Numbered from the stretch's first letter, positions 1-6,506 are shown. The stretch is 13,177 nucleotides of DNA from an uncultured Streptococcus sp. (GCA_902461025.1 CABPWC010000039.1:1-13177), one strand, 5' to 3'. A program made the numbers and translations. Notes: generated by a model not told the origin, from the letters alone.

Positions 1-90
1 AAAGAGCAAACTAGGAAGCTAGCCGCAAGCTGTACTTGAGTACGGTAAGGCGACGCTGACGTAGTTTGAATTTGATTTTCGAAGAGTATT
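1..90 (-). repeat. BOX repeat element, A-C type, cut by window edge
   Basis: Positions 40-61 match the conserved core of the pneumococcal BOX-A module (the BOX-A1R primer sequence, recalled from knowledge) at 20 of 22 bases. The flank TTTTCGAAGAGTAT (76-89) is the usual outer end of boxA, read in reverse. Positions 1-30 carry the boxC-like GCAAACTAGGAAGC and GCTAGCCGC. The element therefore runs boxA to boxC on the minus strand. No separate boxB module is visible between them. The outer end of boxC lies left of the window. BOX elements are non-coding, hairpin-forming repeats scattered through mitis-group genomes. Confidence 0.85.
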
Positions 91-118
91 AAAAGAGTTT
101 TTTTGACATAGACTTTGG

Positions 119-145
119 GCTCTACTAGGTAAAGTAGAGCTTTTT
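119..145 (+). terminator. Hairpin plus T-run just upstream of the ABC-F gene (terminator or attenuator)
   Basis: GCTCTACT (119-126) pairs perfectly with AGTAGAGC (133-140) around a 6-nt loop and is followed at once by TTTTT, the form of an intrinsic terminator. It ends about 36 nt before the ABC-F start codon. It may end an upstream transcript, or it may be a leader attenuator. A TTGACA at 103-108 lies in front, but there is no good -10 at the right distance, so the promoter is unresolved. Confidence 0.6.
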
Positions 146-181
146 GTTATGCACTATCGACATTCTAGAAAGGGCAACAAT

Positions 182-1708
182 ATGATAAAAATCAACCATC
201 TGACCATCACACAAAACAAAGATTTAAGAGACCTTATTTCCGATTTAAATATGACTATCCAAGACGGAGAAAAGGTCGCTATTATCGGTGAAGAAGGAAA
301 TGGAAAATCAACCTTACTTAAAACTTTAATGGGAGAAAAATTAGCTGATTTCTCTATCAAGGGAGACATTCAGTCTGACCTTCAGTCTCTGGTCTACATT
401 CCCCAGCATCTCCCTGAAGAACTGAAGAAAAAATCTTTACAGGACTACTTCTTTTTAGAGTCTACAGATTTGGACTACAGCATTCTCTATCGCTTGTCTG
501 ATGAATTACACTTTGACAGCAGTCGTTTTGCAAGTGATCAAGAAATTGGTAGTCTCTCGGGTGGTGAAGCTTTGAAAATTCAGCTCATCCATGAATTGGC
601 TAAACCCTTTGACATTCTATTTTTAGATGAACCTTCAAATGACCTAGATCTTGAGACGATTGATTGGCTAAAAGGTCAAATTCAGAAGATGAGGCAAACC
701 GTTATTTTCATTTCTCATGATGAAGACTTCCTCTCTCGAACGGCAGACACCATTATCCACTTGCGACTAGTCAAGCACCGAAAGGAAGCTGAAACCCTAG
801 TCGAACATCTAGACTATGATCGCTATAGTGAACAGAGAAAGGCTCATTTTGCCAGACAAAGCCAGCAAGCTGCCAACGACCAGAGAGCCTATGACAAAAC
901 CATGGAAAAGCATCGTCGCGTCAAGCAAAATGTAGAAACTGCACTTCGAGCTACCAAAGACAGTACTGCCGGTCGCCTATTAGCTAAAAAGATGAAAAAT
1001 GTTCTTTCTCAAGAAAAACGTTACGAAAAAGCAGCTCAGTCCATGACCCAAAAGCCACTTGAAGAGGAACAAATCCAACTTTTCTTTTCAGATATAGAGC
1101 CATTAGCGGCTTCAAAAGTCTTAGTTCGACTAGAAAATGAGACTTTATCCATTGGCCAACGAATTCTGTCTCAAGGGCTACAATTAACTGTCCGTAGTCA
1201 AGATAAAATCGGCATTATCGGTCCCAATGGCGTTGGCAAATCCACTCTTTTAGCAAAGGTACATCAACTACTAAGCGGCAAAAGAGAGATTTCGCTTGGT
1301 TTTATGCCACAAGATTACCAAGAAAATCTGCAATTAGATCTATCCCCAGTAGAATTTCTCAGCCAAACTGGACACAAAGAGGAAATACAGAAAATCCAAT
1401 CTCACTTAGCCAGTCTTAATTTCAGCTATCCAGAGATGCACCACCAAATCCACTCTTTATCTGGAGGTCAACAAGGGAAACTCCTTCTTTTGAATTTAGT
1501 TATGCGAAAACCAAACTTTCTCCTTCTGGATGAACCCACACGAAATTTTTCTCCAACTTCTCAACCAGAAATAAGAAAACTCTTTGCCAATTATTCTGGT
1601 GGTCTGGTCACTGTTTCGCATGATCGACGTTTCTTAAAAGAAGTTTGTACGAGTATCTATAGTCTGACAGAGCATGGTTTAGAAGTAGTTGATTTACAAG
1701 ACCTTTAA
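182..1708 (+). CDS. ABC-F family ATPase (duplicated ATP-binding domains, no membrane domain)
   Basis: A 508-residue protein with two ABC ATPase domains and no membrane segments, as in ABC-F proteins, which act on the ribosome rather than as transporters. Domain 1: Walker A GEEGNGKST (36-44), signature LSGGE (125-129), Walker B ILFLDEP (145-151), switch His179 in ISHD. Domain 2: Walker A GPNGVGKST (347-355), signature LSGGQ (426-430), Walker B LLLDEPT (447-453), switch His480 in VSHD. The charged, helical stretch between them (about 200-290) corresponds to the interdomain linker that contacts tRNA in this family. I chose the ATG at 182 because GAAAGGG lies 7 nt upstream. A start at 149 would add 11 residues right at the terminator hairpin and has no ribosome site. 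After the second Walker B the usual NHLD-type D-loop is replaced by RNFSPTS. Whether it confers antibiotic resistance cannot be told from sequence alone. Confidence 0.9.
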   Translation: MIKINHLTITQNKDLRDLISDLNMTIQDGEKVAIIGEEGNGKSTLLKTLMGEKLADFSIKGDIQSDLQSLVYIPQHLPEELKKKSLQDYFFLESTDLDYSILYRLSDELHFDSSRFASDQEIGSLSGGEALKIQLIHELAKPFDILFLDEPSNDLDLETIDWLKGQIQKMRQTVIFISHDEDFLSRTADTIIHLRLVKHRKEAETLVEHLDYDRYSEQRKAHFARQSQQAANDQRAYDKTMEKHRRVKQNVETALRATKDSTAGRLLAKKMKNVLSQEKRYEKAAQSMTQKPLEEEQIQLFFSDIEPLAASKVLVRLENETLSIGQRILSQGLQLTVRSQDKIGIIGPNGVGKSTLLAKVHQLLSGKREISLGFMPQDYQENLQLDLSPVEFLSQTGHKEEIQKIQSHLASLNFSYPEMHHQIHSLSGGQQGKLLLLNLVMRKPNFLLLDEPTRNFSPTSQPEIRKLFANYSGGLVTVSHDRRFLKEVCTSIYSLTEHGLEVVDLQDL

Positions 1709-1719
1709 CTTTTGGAAAT

Positions 1720-1752
1720 AAAACATCCAGAGAAAACCTCTGGATGTTTTTT
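1720..1752. terminator. Bidirectional intrinsic terminator between the ABC-F gene and htpX
   Basis: ACATCCAGAG (1723-1732) pairs perfectly with CTCTGGATGT (1738-1747) around a 5-nt loop. A-rich sequence precedes it and T6 follows (1747-1752), so it reads as a terminator on both strands for two convergent genes. It overlaps the htpX stop codon (1751-1753). Confidence 0.92.
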
Positions 1753-2650
1753 ACATATGTTTCAAACGCTCAATCCGTTCTGAAATAGGTGGATGCGTAT
1801 AAAATAGTTTTTTCAAGAAACCTGGTTTTTGAGGATCATTGATATAAAGCGCACTACTAGCATCATCCACATGATGACTCATGGGTTGACTATTGTCTAA
1901 TTTTTGTAAAGCATTAATCATCCCTTGGGGATTACGAGTCAATTCTACACTTGAGGCATCTGCTAGAAATTCTCGTTGGCGAGAAATGGCTAACTGTACC
2001 AAAGTTGCTGCAAGAGGTGCCAAAACTATGGCTAGGAGAGAAATGACTAACATAATCACTTCAAGTCCTCCACTGTCACGGTCACTATTTCTTCTACTAC
2101 GTGATGCTCCACCCCACCACATCATACGACCAGCCATACTCGATAAAAGGGTAATGGCACTGGCAAGAGCAACAGCAATGGTAGAGATTCGAATATCTAA
2201 GTTGCGAATATGACTAACTTCATGCCCGATTACAGCTTCTAATTCCTCACGATTCATGATCTCTAGAAGTCCTGATGTCGCTGCAACAGCAGCATTTTGA
2301 GGATTCGAACCTGTGGCGAAAGCATTTAAGCCAGCATCATCAATGACATAAACACGTGGCATAGGAATTTGCGCCACCATAGCCATATCCTCAACAACAT
2401 GATAGAGAACAGGTTCTTCATTCCTATCAACTTCACGCGCACCATTCATGCTCATGACAATCTCTGTAGATTGAAAAATCATGGTCAAGGCATAGATAAA
2501 GCCAAGAATCATGGCTATAGTCACGCCCCCAAATCCTGAGTTCATGAAAAGATATCCAACTGCATAACCTACAATAGCTAACAAAAGAAAGAAAATAATT
2601 AATAAAACCCAAGTTTTGCGTTTATTACTAGCGATTTGTTCGTACAGCAT
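1751..2650 (-). CDS. htpX: HtpX, membrane-bound zinc metalloprotease
   Basis: An M48-family protease of 299 residues, the usual length, which degrades damaged or misfolded membrane proteins with its active site on the cytoplasmic side. Hydrophobic segments lie at about 14-36 and 42-58, with two more at about 155-175 and 197-222. The zinc site is HEVSH (143-147), with Glu227 in REFLAD as the likely third ligand. The C-terminal FYTHPPISERIERL is typical of the family. I chose the ATG at 2650 because AGGTG sits 6 nt upstream. A GTG at 2659 would add three residues and overlap lemA. The start falls one base after the lemA stop (2654-2652), so the two are co-transcribed and probably translationally coupled. 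This lemA-htpX pair is common in streptococci. Confidence 0.95.
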   Translation of the reverse strand: MLYEQIASNKRKTWVLLIIFFLLLAIVGYAVGYLFMNSGFGGVTIAMILGFIYALTMIFQSTEIVMSMNGAREVDRNEEPVLYHVVEDMAMVAQIPMPRVYVIDDAGLNAFATGSNPQNAAVAATSGLLEIMNREELEAVIGHEVSHIRNLDIRISTIAVALASAITLLSSMAGRMMWWGGASRSRRNSDRDSGGLEVIMLVISLLAIVLAPLAATLVQLAISRQREFLADASSVELTRNPQGMINALQKLDNSQPMSHHVDDASSALYINDPQKPGFLKKLFYTHPPISERIERLKHM

Positions 2651-2651
2651 C

Positions 2652-3212
2652 TTAGTCACCTAAACCACTAAAATCAACTCTAGGAACAGCCTTTTCTTCT
2701 TCTGGAGTCTGAAGGAAATCCGCTGCCTTGAAGCCAAAGATAGCCGCAACCAGATTACTAGGGAAGGTTTCTAATTTAACATTGTAGTTGCTAACGACAC
2801 TATTATAGAGCTGTCGTGCATAAGAAATTTTATTTTCTGTGTTAGTCAATTCTTCTTGTAATTGTGCAAAGTTACTGCTAGCCTTCAAATCCGGGTAGTT
2901 CTCTGCAACCGCGAAGATACCTGATACTTGACGAGTAAGGGCATCACTAGCCTTCATAGCTTCTGCAGGTGTGGTTGCTACTGCCACTTGTCTACGAAGT
3001 TCCGTTACCTTTTCAAGTGTAGAAGCTTCATATTTTGCGTAGCCTTTTACCGTTTCAATCAAGTTTGGCAAAAGGTCATTTCGACGCTTCAACTGAACAT
3101 CAATTTGACTCCAAGCCTCCTTGGTTTGCATACGATTTTTTACCAAGCCATTGTAGCTAACGATCACCAAAAAAATAATGAGAGCAAGAACTCCAAAAAA
3201 CATCCATTGCAT
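2652..3212 (-). CDS. lemA: LemA family membrane-anchored protein
   Basis: A 186-residue protein with one N-terminal membrane segment (about 4-22, rich in Leu, Ile, Phe and Val) followed by a charged helical domain. The conserved blocks WSQIDVQLKRRNDLLPNLIETVKGY, PDLKASSNF, ENKISYARQLYN and NYNVKLETFPSN match the LemA family closely. Its biochemical function is not settled; its repeated pairing with htpX suggests a role in envelope or membrane-protein maintenance (inference). AAAGGAG lies 7 nt before the ATG at 3212 and only 4 nt before another ATG at 3215, so the shorter form is favoured by one residue. It is the first gene of the lemA-htpX operon, driven from an extended -10 promoter at 3246-3254. 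Confidence 0.93.
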   Translation of the reverse strand: MQWMFFGVLALIIFLVIVSYNGLVKNRMQTKEAWSQIDVQLKRRNDLLPNLIETVKGYAKYEASTLEKVTELRRQVAVATTPAEAMKASDALTRQVSGIFAVAENYPDLKASSNFAQLQEELTNTENKISYARQLYNSVVSNYNVKLETFPSNLVAAIFGFKAADFLQTPEEEKAVPRVDFSGLGD

Positions 3213-3245
3213 CATAAAGCTCCTTTCTGCTTTTAGATTAGTACA

Positions 3246-3254
3246 AGTATATCA
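3246..3254 (-). promoter_or_regulatory. Extended -10 promoter for lemA-htpX
   Basis: On the minus strand the sequence reads TGATATACT, an extended -10 (TGn plus TATACT). No good -35 is found 16-18 bp upstream (ACCACA at best), which extended -10 promoters tolerate. The predicted transcript start is about 3239, some 27 nt before the lemA ATG. Confidence 0.6.
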
Positions 3255-3270
3255 AATTTCCATGTTTTTG

Positions 3271-3279
3271 TGGTAAAAT
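3271..3279 (+). promoter_or_regulatory. Extended -10 promoter for rsmG
   Basis: TGGTAAAAT is an extended -10 with no clear -35. The predicted start is near 3286, giving a 5' leader of about 20 nt that contains GAAGGA (3294-3299). It overlaps the presumed -35 area of the divergent lemA promoter. Confidence 0.5.
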
Positions 3280-3306
3280 AAGATGATATACAAGAAGGAT
3301 ACAACT

Positions 3307-4020
3307 ATGAAACCAGAAACTTTTTACAGATTACTCGCTGAACAAAATATTATTCTTACTGACAAGCAAAAAGCACAATTTGATCGTTATTTCCAACTCT
3401 TAGTTGAATGGAATGAAAAGATCAACCTAACCGCTATTACCGAAAAAGAAGAAGTCTATCTTAAACACTTTTATGATTCTATCGCTCCTATCCTACATGG
3501 GTTGATTGCAAATCAAGAAATTAAGTTACTCGATATTGGAGCAGGGGCAGGCTTCCCAAGTCTCCCTATGAAGATTCTCTACCCTCAGCTAGATGTGACC
3601 ATCATTGATTCACTGAATAAGCGGATTAACTTCCTTCAGCTTCTGGCTGAAGAGCTAGGATTAGAAGGGGTTCACTTCTACCATGGTCGTGCTGAAGACT
3701 TTGCTCAAGACAAGAAGTTCCGTGCCCAATTTGACATTGTAACAGCACGCGCGGTTGCCCGCATGCAGGTTCTCTCTGAGTTAACCATTCCCTATCTTAA
3801 AGTTGGTGGAAAACTTTTGGCCCTTAAGGCCAGTAATGCCCCTGAGGAATTGACAGAATCCAAAAATGCTCTCAACCTTCTCTTTAGTAAAGTTGAAGAC
3901 AACATCAGCTACACACTTCCTAATGGTGACCCTCGCTACATCACTGTGGTTGAAAAGAAAAAGGAAACTCCAAACAAATATCCCCGTAAGGCGGGCATGC
4001 CAAATAAACGCCCACTTTAA
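3307..4020 (+). CDS. rsmG: 16S rRNA (guanine-N7) methyltransferase RsmG
   Basis: A 237-residue SAM-dependent methyltransferase (formerly GidB) that methylates N7 of G527 (E. coli numbering) in the 530 loop of 16S rRNA. In this family, loss of the enzyme gives low-level streptomycin resistance. The SAM-binding loop DIGAGAGFPS lies at 76-85, IIDSLNKRINFL follows at about 99-110, and TARAVA at 146-151 is the RsmG-specific block. The C-terminal tail NKYPRKAGMPNKRP is the typical Gram-positive ending. I chose the ATG at 3307 because GAAGGA sits 7 nt upstream; an ATG at 3283 has no ribosome site and lies at the promoter. The gene is monocistronic: the 50-bp repeat array and a hairpin terminator follow. 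Confidence 0.96.
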   Translation: MKPETFYRLLAEQNIILTDKQKAQFDRYFQLLVEWNEKINLTAITEKEEVYLKHFYDSIAPILHGLIANQEIKLLDIGAGAGFPSLPMKILYPQLDVTIIDSLNKRINFLQLLAEELGLEGVHFYHGRAEDFAQDKKFRAQFDIVTARAVARMQVLSELTIPYLKVGGKLLALKASNAPEELTESKNALNLLFSKVEDNISYTLPNGDPRYITVVEKKKETPNKYPRKAGMPNKRPL

Positions 4021-4038
4021 AAATTTTAAAAATATACC

Positions 4039-4200
4039 ACAAAATCTTGCCTCGCTTTCTCATTTCAAGGCTCGGGAAAAAATGATTTACAAAATCATAC
4101 CTCGCGTCTTTGTTTCTTGGCTCGGGAAAAAATGATTTACAAAATCTCACCTCGCTTTCTCATTTCAAGGCTCAGGAAAAATTCGTTTACAAAACGAATT
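4039..4200. repeat. Three exact-length 50-bp tandem repeats with inverted repeats at the junctions
   Basis: Units at 4039-4088, 4089-4138 and 4139-4188 are each exactly 50 bp, followed by a 12-bp partial unit. Units 1 and 3 share CTCGCTTTCTCATTTCAAGG; unit 2 carries a diverged middle (GCGTCTTTGTTTCTTGG). All begin ACAAAATC and contain GGCTCGGGAAAAA or a one-base variant. Junctions form inverted repeats: ATGATTT-ACA-AAATCAT around 4089, the shorter GATTT-ACA-AAATC around 4139, and AATTCGTTT-ACA-AAACGAATT at 4180-4200. On the minus strand the first two hairpins are followed by T6. Because 50 is not a multiple of 3, the array is not a coding repeat. The gap from 4021 to 4380 also holds a promoter and an attenuator, listed separately. 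Confidence 0.9.
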
Positions 4201-4204
4201 TTTT
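4180..4204 (+). terminator. Hairpin terminator at the end of the repeat array, likely rsmG terminator
   Basis: AATTCGTTT (4180-4188) and AAACGAATT (4192-4200) form a perfect 9-bp stem with a 3-nt loop. It runs into TTTTTT (4199-4204) on the plus strand and TTTTT on the minus strand. The stem is AT-rich, so its strength is doubtful. It overlaps the -35 of the permease promoter. Confidence 0.6.
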
Positions 4205-4214
4205 CTGCTATACT
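4186..4214 (+). promoter_or_regulatory. Promoter of the uracil permease gene
   Basis: TTTACA (4186-4191) is separated by 17 bp from TATACT (4209-4214), which is preceded by TGC to make an extended -10. The predicted start is near 4221, giving a leader of about 160 nt. The -35 lies in the junction of the last 50-bp repeat. Confidence 0.8.
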
Positions 4215-4236
4215 ATCCTAAGCAAAGGTTTTTAAT

Positions 4237-4254
4237 GTCATCCCGTGAGGTGAC
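4237..4254 (+). promoter_or_regulatory. PyrR-binding RNA loop (anti-antiterminator)
   Basis: GTCA (4237-4240) and TGAC (4251-4254) close a loop reading TCCCGTGAGG. The sequence from 4239, CATCCCGTGAGGTG, fits the known PyrR-binding consensus ARUCCNGNGAGGYU except at its first and last bases. PyrR with bound uridine nucleotides stabilises this structure and so favours the downstream terminator. It lies about 16 nt into the predicted transcript, upstream of a pyrimidine-uptake gene, as expected for uridine-nucleotide attenuation. Confidence 0.88.
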
Positions 4255-4322
4255 GAAGACGCAGATATATATGAAATTCTTTAAATATTGGGCTAACCAT
4301 GTTTTAAAGATGTCTTACTCTG

Positions 4323-4357
4323 AGAGCCTATTGCTGTAAAATAATGGGCTCTTTTTT
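4323..4357 (+). terminator. Attenuator terminator in the uracil permease leader
   Basis: AGAGCCTATT (4323-4332) pairs with AATGGGCTCT (4343-4352), with one G-U pair, around a 10-nt loop, and T6 follows (4352-4357). It ends 23 nt before the permease ATG and after the PyrR loop, so it should act as a conditional terminator. An alternative antiterminator must use bases between 4255 and 4330; I could not resolve it with confidence. Confidence 0.88.
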
Positions 4358-4380
4358 GATGCCCAAAAAGTGAGGTATTT

Positions 4381-5664
4381 ATGAAACAAGAATCAACTGT
4401 TGATTTGTTACTCGACGTTGACCAACGTCCTTCTTTTGGTAAGGGAATTCTACTCAGTTTCCAACACGTTTTCGCCATGTTTGGTGCGACCATCTTGGTG
4501 CCACTGATTTTGGGAATGCCTGTATCTGTTGCCCTTTTTGCATCAGGTGTCGGAACACTGATTTACATGATTTCCACCGGCTTTAAAGTTCCAGTCTATC
4601 TCGGTTCTTCTTTTGCCTTCATCACTGCAATGGCTCTTGCTATGAAGGAATTGGGTGGAGATGTTTCTGCTGCTCAAACAGGGGTTATCTTGACTGGTTT
4701 AATTTACGTTCTTGTTTCAACTAGCATCCGCTTTGCTGGTACAAAATGGATTGATACGCTCTTGCCTCCAATCGTTATCGGACCTATGATTATCGTTATC
4801 GGTCTTGGTCTTGCAGGCTCAGCTGTAACAAATGCTGGTCTTGTTGCTGATGGCAACTGGAAAAATGCTCTTGTAGCAGTAGTTACCTTCCTCATCGCTG
4901 CTTTTATTAATACAAAAGGAAAAGGATTCCTTCGTATCATTCCTTTCCTCTTTGCCATTATCGGTGGATATATCTTTGCAGTCTTTCTTGGTCTAGTAGA
5001 CTTCACACCTGTTCTTCAAGCTAACTGGTTTGAAGTTCCTGGTTTCTACCTACCATTTAGCACAGGTGGTGCCTTCAAAGAATATAACCTATACTTCGGT
5101 CCTGAAACAATTGCAATCCTACCAATTGCTATTGTAACAATTTCTGAACATATCGGAGACCACACGGTCTTGAGTCAAATCTGTGGCCGCCAATTCTTGA
5201 AAGATCCTGGTCTTCACCGTACCCTTCTTGGTGACGGAATCGCAACATCTGTATCTGCCTTCCTCGGTGGACCAGCCAATACTACTTACGGTGAAAACAC
5301 AGGGGTTATCGGTATGACTCGTATCGCTTCTGTCTCAGTTATCCGTAACGCTGCCTTTATCGCAATTGCCCTAAGCTTCCTTGGAAAATTCACAGCCTTG
5401 ATTTCTACAATCCCTAACGCCGTACTTGGTGGGATGTCAATCCTTCTTTACGGGGTTATCGCCAGCAACGGTTTAAAAGTTTTGATTAAGGAGCGCGTTG
5501 ACTTTGGACAAATGCGTAACTTGATCATCGCAAGTGCCATGTTAGTACTTGGACTTGGTGGAGCGATCCTTAAACTCGGTCCAGTTACACTTTCTGGTAC
5601 TGCCCTCTCAGCTATGACAGGTATTATCCTAAACTTGATCTTGCCATACGAGAACAAAGACTAA
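4381..5664 (+). CDS. pyrP: Uracil permease (NCS2 family)
   Basis: A 427-residue, strongly hydrophobic membrane protein of the nucleobase-cation symporter-2 family (UraA/PyrP type), which imports uracil with protons. Seen: N-terminal QHVFAMFGATILVPLILG (28-45), the substrate-site region TISEHIGDH with Glu256, and the family signature NTTYGENTGVIGMT (300-313) with Glu305; these glutamates correspond to the two essential ones in E. coli UraA. The length fits about 14 membrane segments. The ATG follows GTGAGG at 5-6 nt. The gene appears to be transcribed alone: the upstream leader has a PyrR loop and attenuator, and a terminator follows at 5676. Expression should therefore rise when UMP is scarce. 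The symbol could equally be uraA; I assign uracil rather than xanthine on sequence similarity and on the PyrR leader. Confidence 0.94.
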   Translation: MKQESTVDLLLDVDQRPSFGKGILLSFQHVFAMFGATILVPLILGMPVSVALFASGVGTLIYMISTGFKVPVYLGSSFAFITAMALAMKELGGDVSAAQTGVILTGLIYVLVSTSIRFAGTKWIDTLLPPIVIGPMIIVIGLGLAGSAVTNAGLVADGNWKNALVAVVTFLIAAFINTKGKGFLRIIPFLFAIIGGYIFAVFLGLVDFTPVLQANWFEVPGFYLPFSTGGAFKEYNLYFGPETIAILPIAIVTISEHIGDHTVLSQICGRQFLKDPGLHRTLLGDGIATSVSAFLGGPANTTYGENTGVIGMTRIASVSVIRNAAFIAIALSFLGKFTALISTIPNAVLGGMSILLYGVIASNGLKVLIKERVDFGQMRNLIIASAMLVLGLGGAILKLGPVTLSGTALSAMTGIILNLILPYENKD

Positions 5665-5675
5665 AATGTATTCAT

Positions 5676-5706
5676 AAAAAATCCACTCATTCGAGTGGAT
5701 TTTTTT
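5676..5706. terminator. Bidirectional intrinsic terminator between permease and CPBP gene
   Basis: ATCCACTC (5681-5688) pairs with GAGTGGAT (5693-5700) around ATTC. It is flanked by AAAAA on the left and T6 on the right, so it works on both strands for the convergent genes. Confidence 0.92.
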
Positions 5707-5707
5707 C

Positions 5708-6466
5708 TTAAGTCCTCCAAGCAATCAAGAGATATAAAAGACTGGATCCGAACATATCTGCAAGAGCATGCATGAGAAAGAATGGCAGTAAGTTCTTGAC
5801 TAGATACTTGTACAAGAAATAATAGAATAGTCCATAAACAAGACCAATAACCAAGGCCCAGAGTAATCCTTGATAGGTATGGAATGAAATCCGTATGATG
5901 ACCGAATATACTAAAACCAGCCACTGATGCTTTTCTTTTACTGAAGTCAGTAATCCTAAGAAGAAAAATTCTTCGTAAAAACCATTTAGCAGAGCATAGC
6001 CAATAGCCATTGGAGTTAAGGCCATGAATTTTCTAATGATTTCCATAGGGTCTATAAAAGGGAGCAGTTGAGGATTAAAATAATTGTACTCGCCACTGAG
6101 AGTTGTAATAATATCACCGAAGATCCCAACTACAGCAAAAATAAGGGGAACCCAAATCAAAACCGACCATGACAAGCGGATGGAGAGCTGTTTAAAATCG
6201 TAGTTTCGAATCAAGAGATAGAGTAAAGTAATCCCTAGCATGATCAATTGAAAAGTAAAATTACTCGAATAAGCTGCCCCATCACTTGCTACATTTGTTG
6301 TAGTTTCTGCAACGCTAGTCACAGTCGAAGGTGATAGACTCTCCATAAATTGCTGGGTGGATCGAATGATAAACTCTCCAAACATTAAAACAGTGATGAT
6401 TAAGATATCAAACCATTTTAAGTATCTTAAAGGTTTAGTAGGATGAATACTCTGGATAAAATTCAT
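5708..6466 (-). CDS. CPBP family intramembrane metalloprotease-like protein
   Basis: A 252-residue multi-span membrane protein of the CPBP (Abi/CAAX protease-related) family, whose streptococcal and lactobacillar members are often tied to bacteriocin self-immunity or surface-protein processing. The conserved motifs lie in the C-terminal half: YEEFFFLG (motif 1), RISFHTYQG (motif 2) and MHALADM (HxxxD, motif 3). Motif 1 normally reads EExxxR, and here Leu replaces the Arg. An ATG at 6502 would add 12 residues, but it overlaps the TATAAT -10 (6506-6501) and would not lie on the transcript. The ATG at 6466 has GGAGG 4 nt upstream. No bacteriocin genes are adjacent, so a role in immunity is not supported by context. 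Catalytic activity is uncertain. Confidence 0.85.
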   Translation of the reverse strand: MNFIQSIHPTKPLRYLKWFDILIITVLMFGEFIIRSTQQFMESLSPSTVTSVAETTTNVASDGAAYSSNFTFQLIMLGITLLYLLIRNYDFKQLSIRLSWSVLIWVPLIFAVVGIFGDIITTLSGEYNYFNPQLLPFIDPMEIIRKFMALTPMAIGYALLNGFYEEFFFLGLLTSVKEKHQWLVLVYSVIIRISFHTYQGLLWALVIGLVYGLFYYFLYKYLVKNLLPFFLMHALADMFGSSLLYLLIAWRT

Positions 6467-6500
6467 ATTTCCTCCATAAAACTTTGTATTTGATAAAGTC

Positions 6501-6506
6501 ATTATA
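6501..6506 (-). promoter_or_regulatory. -10 element for the CPBP gene
   Basis: TATAAT on the minus strand, with only a weak -35 (AATTAA) 17 bp upstream. The predicted start near 6494 gives a leader of about 28 nt containing GGAGG. The position rules out the upstream in-frame ATG at 6502. Confidence 0.6.

Noticed and set aside
103..135. Promoter with TTGACA at 103-108
   Set aside because: No acceptable -10 lies 16-18 bp downstream (TAGGTA at 17 bp; TAAAGT only at 21 bp), and the region is taken up by the hairpin.
149..181. Earlier start of the ABC-F gene at 149
   Set aside because: It begins right after the hairpin T-run without a ribosome site, while the ATG at 182 has GAAAGGG at good spacing.
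182..1708. Calling the ABC-F protein a macrolide or lincosamide resistance determinant
   Set aside because: Sequence alone shows the family only; many ABC-F proteins are housekeeping translation factors, and no resistance-island context is present.
3866..4150. Open frames on both strands running across the 50-bp repeats (89 aa plus, 69 aa minus)
   Set aside because: The period of 50 shifts frame at every unit, the frames overlap the certain rsmG coding end, and no ribosome site precedes them.
4039..4200. CRISPR-like array
   Set aside because: Units are directly adjacent, with no unique spacers of regular length and no cas genes; it is a plain tandem repeat.
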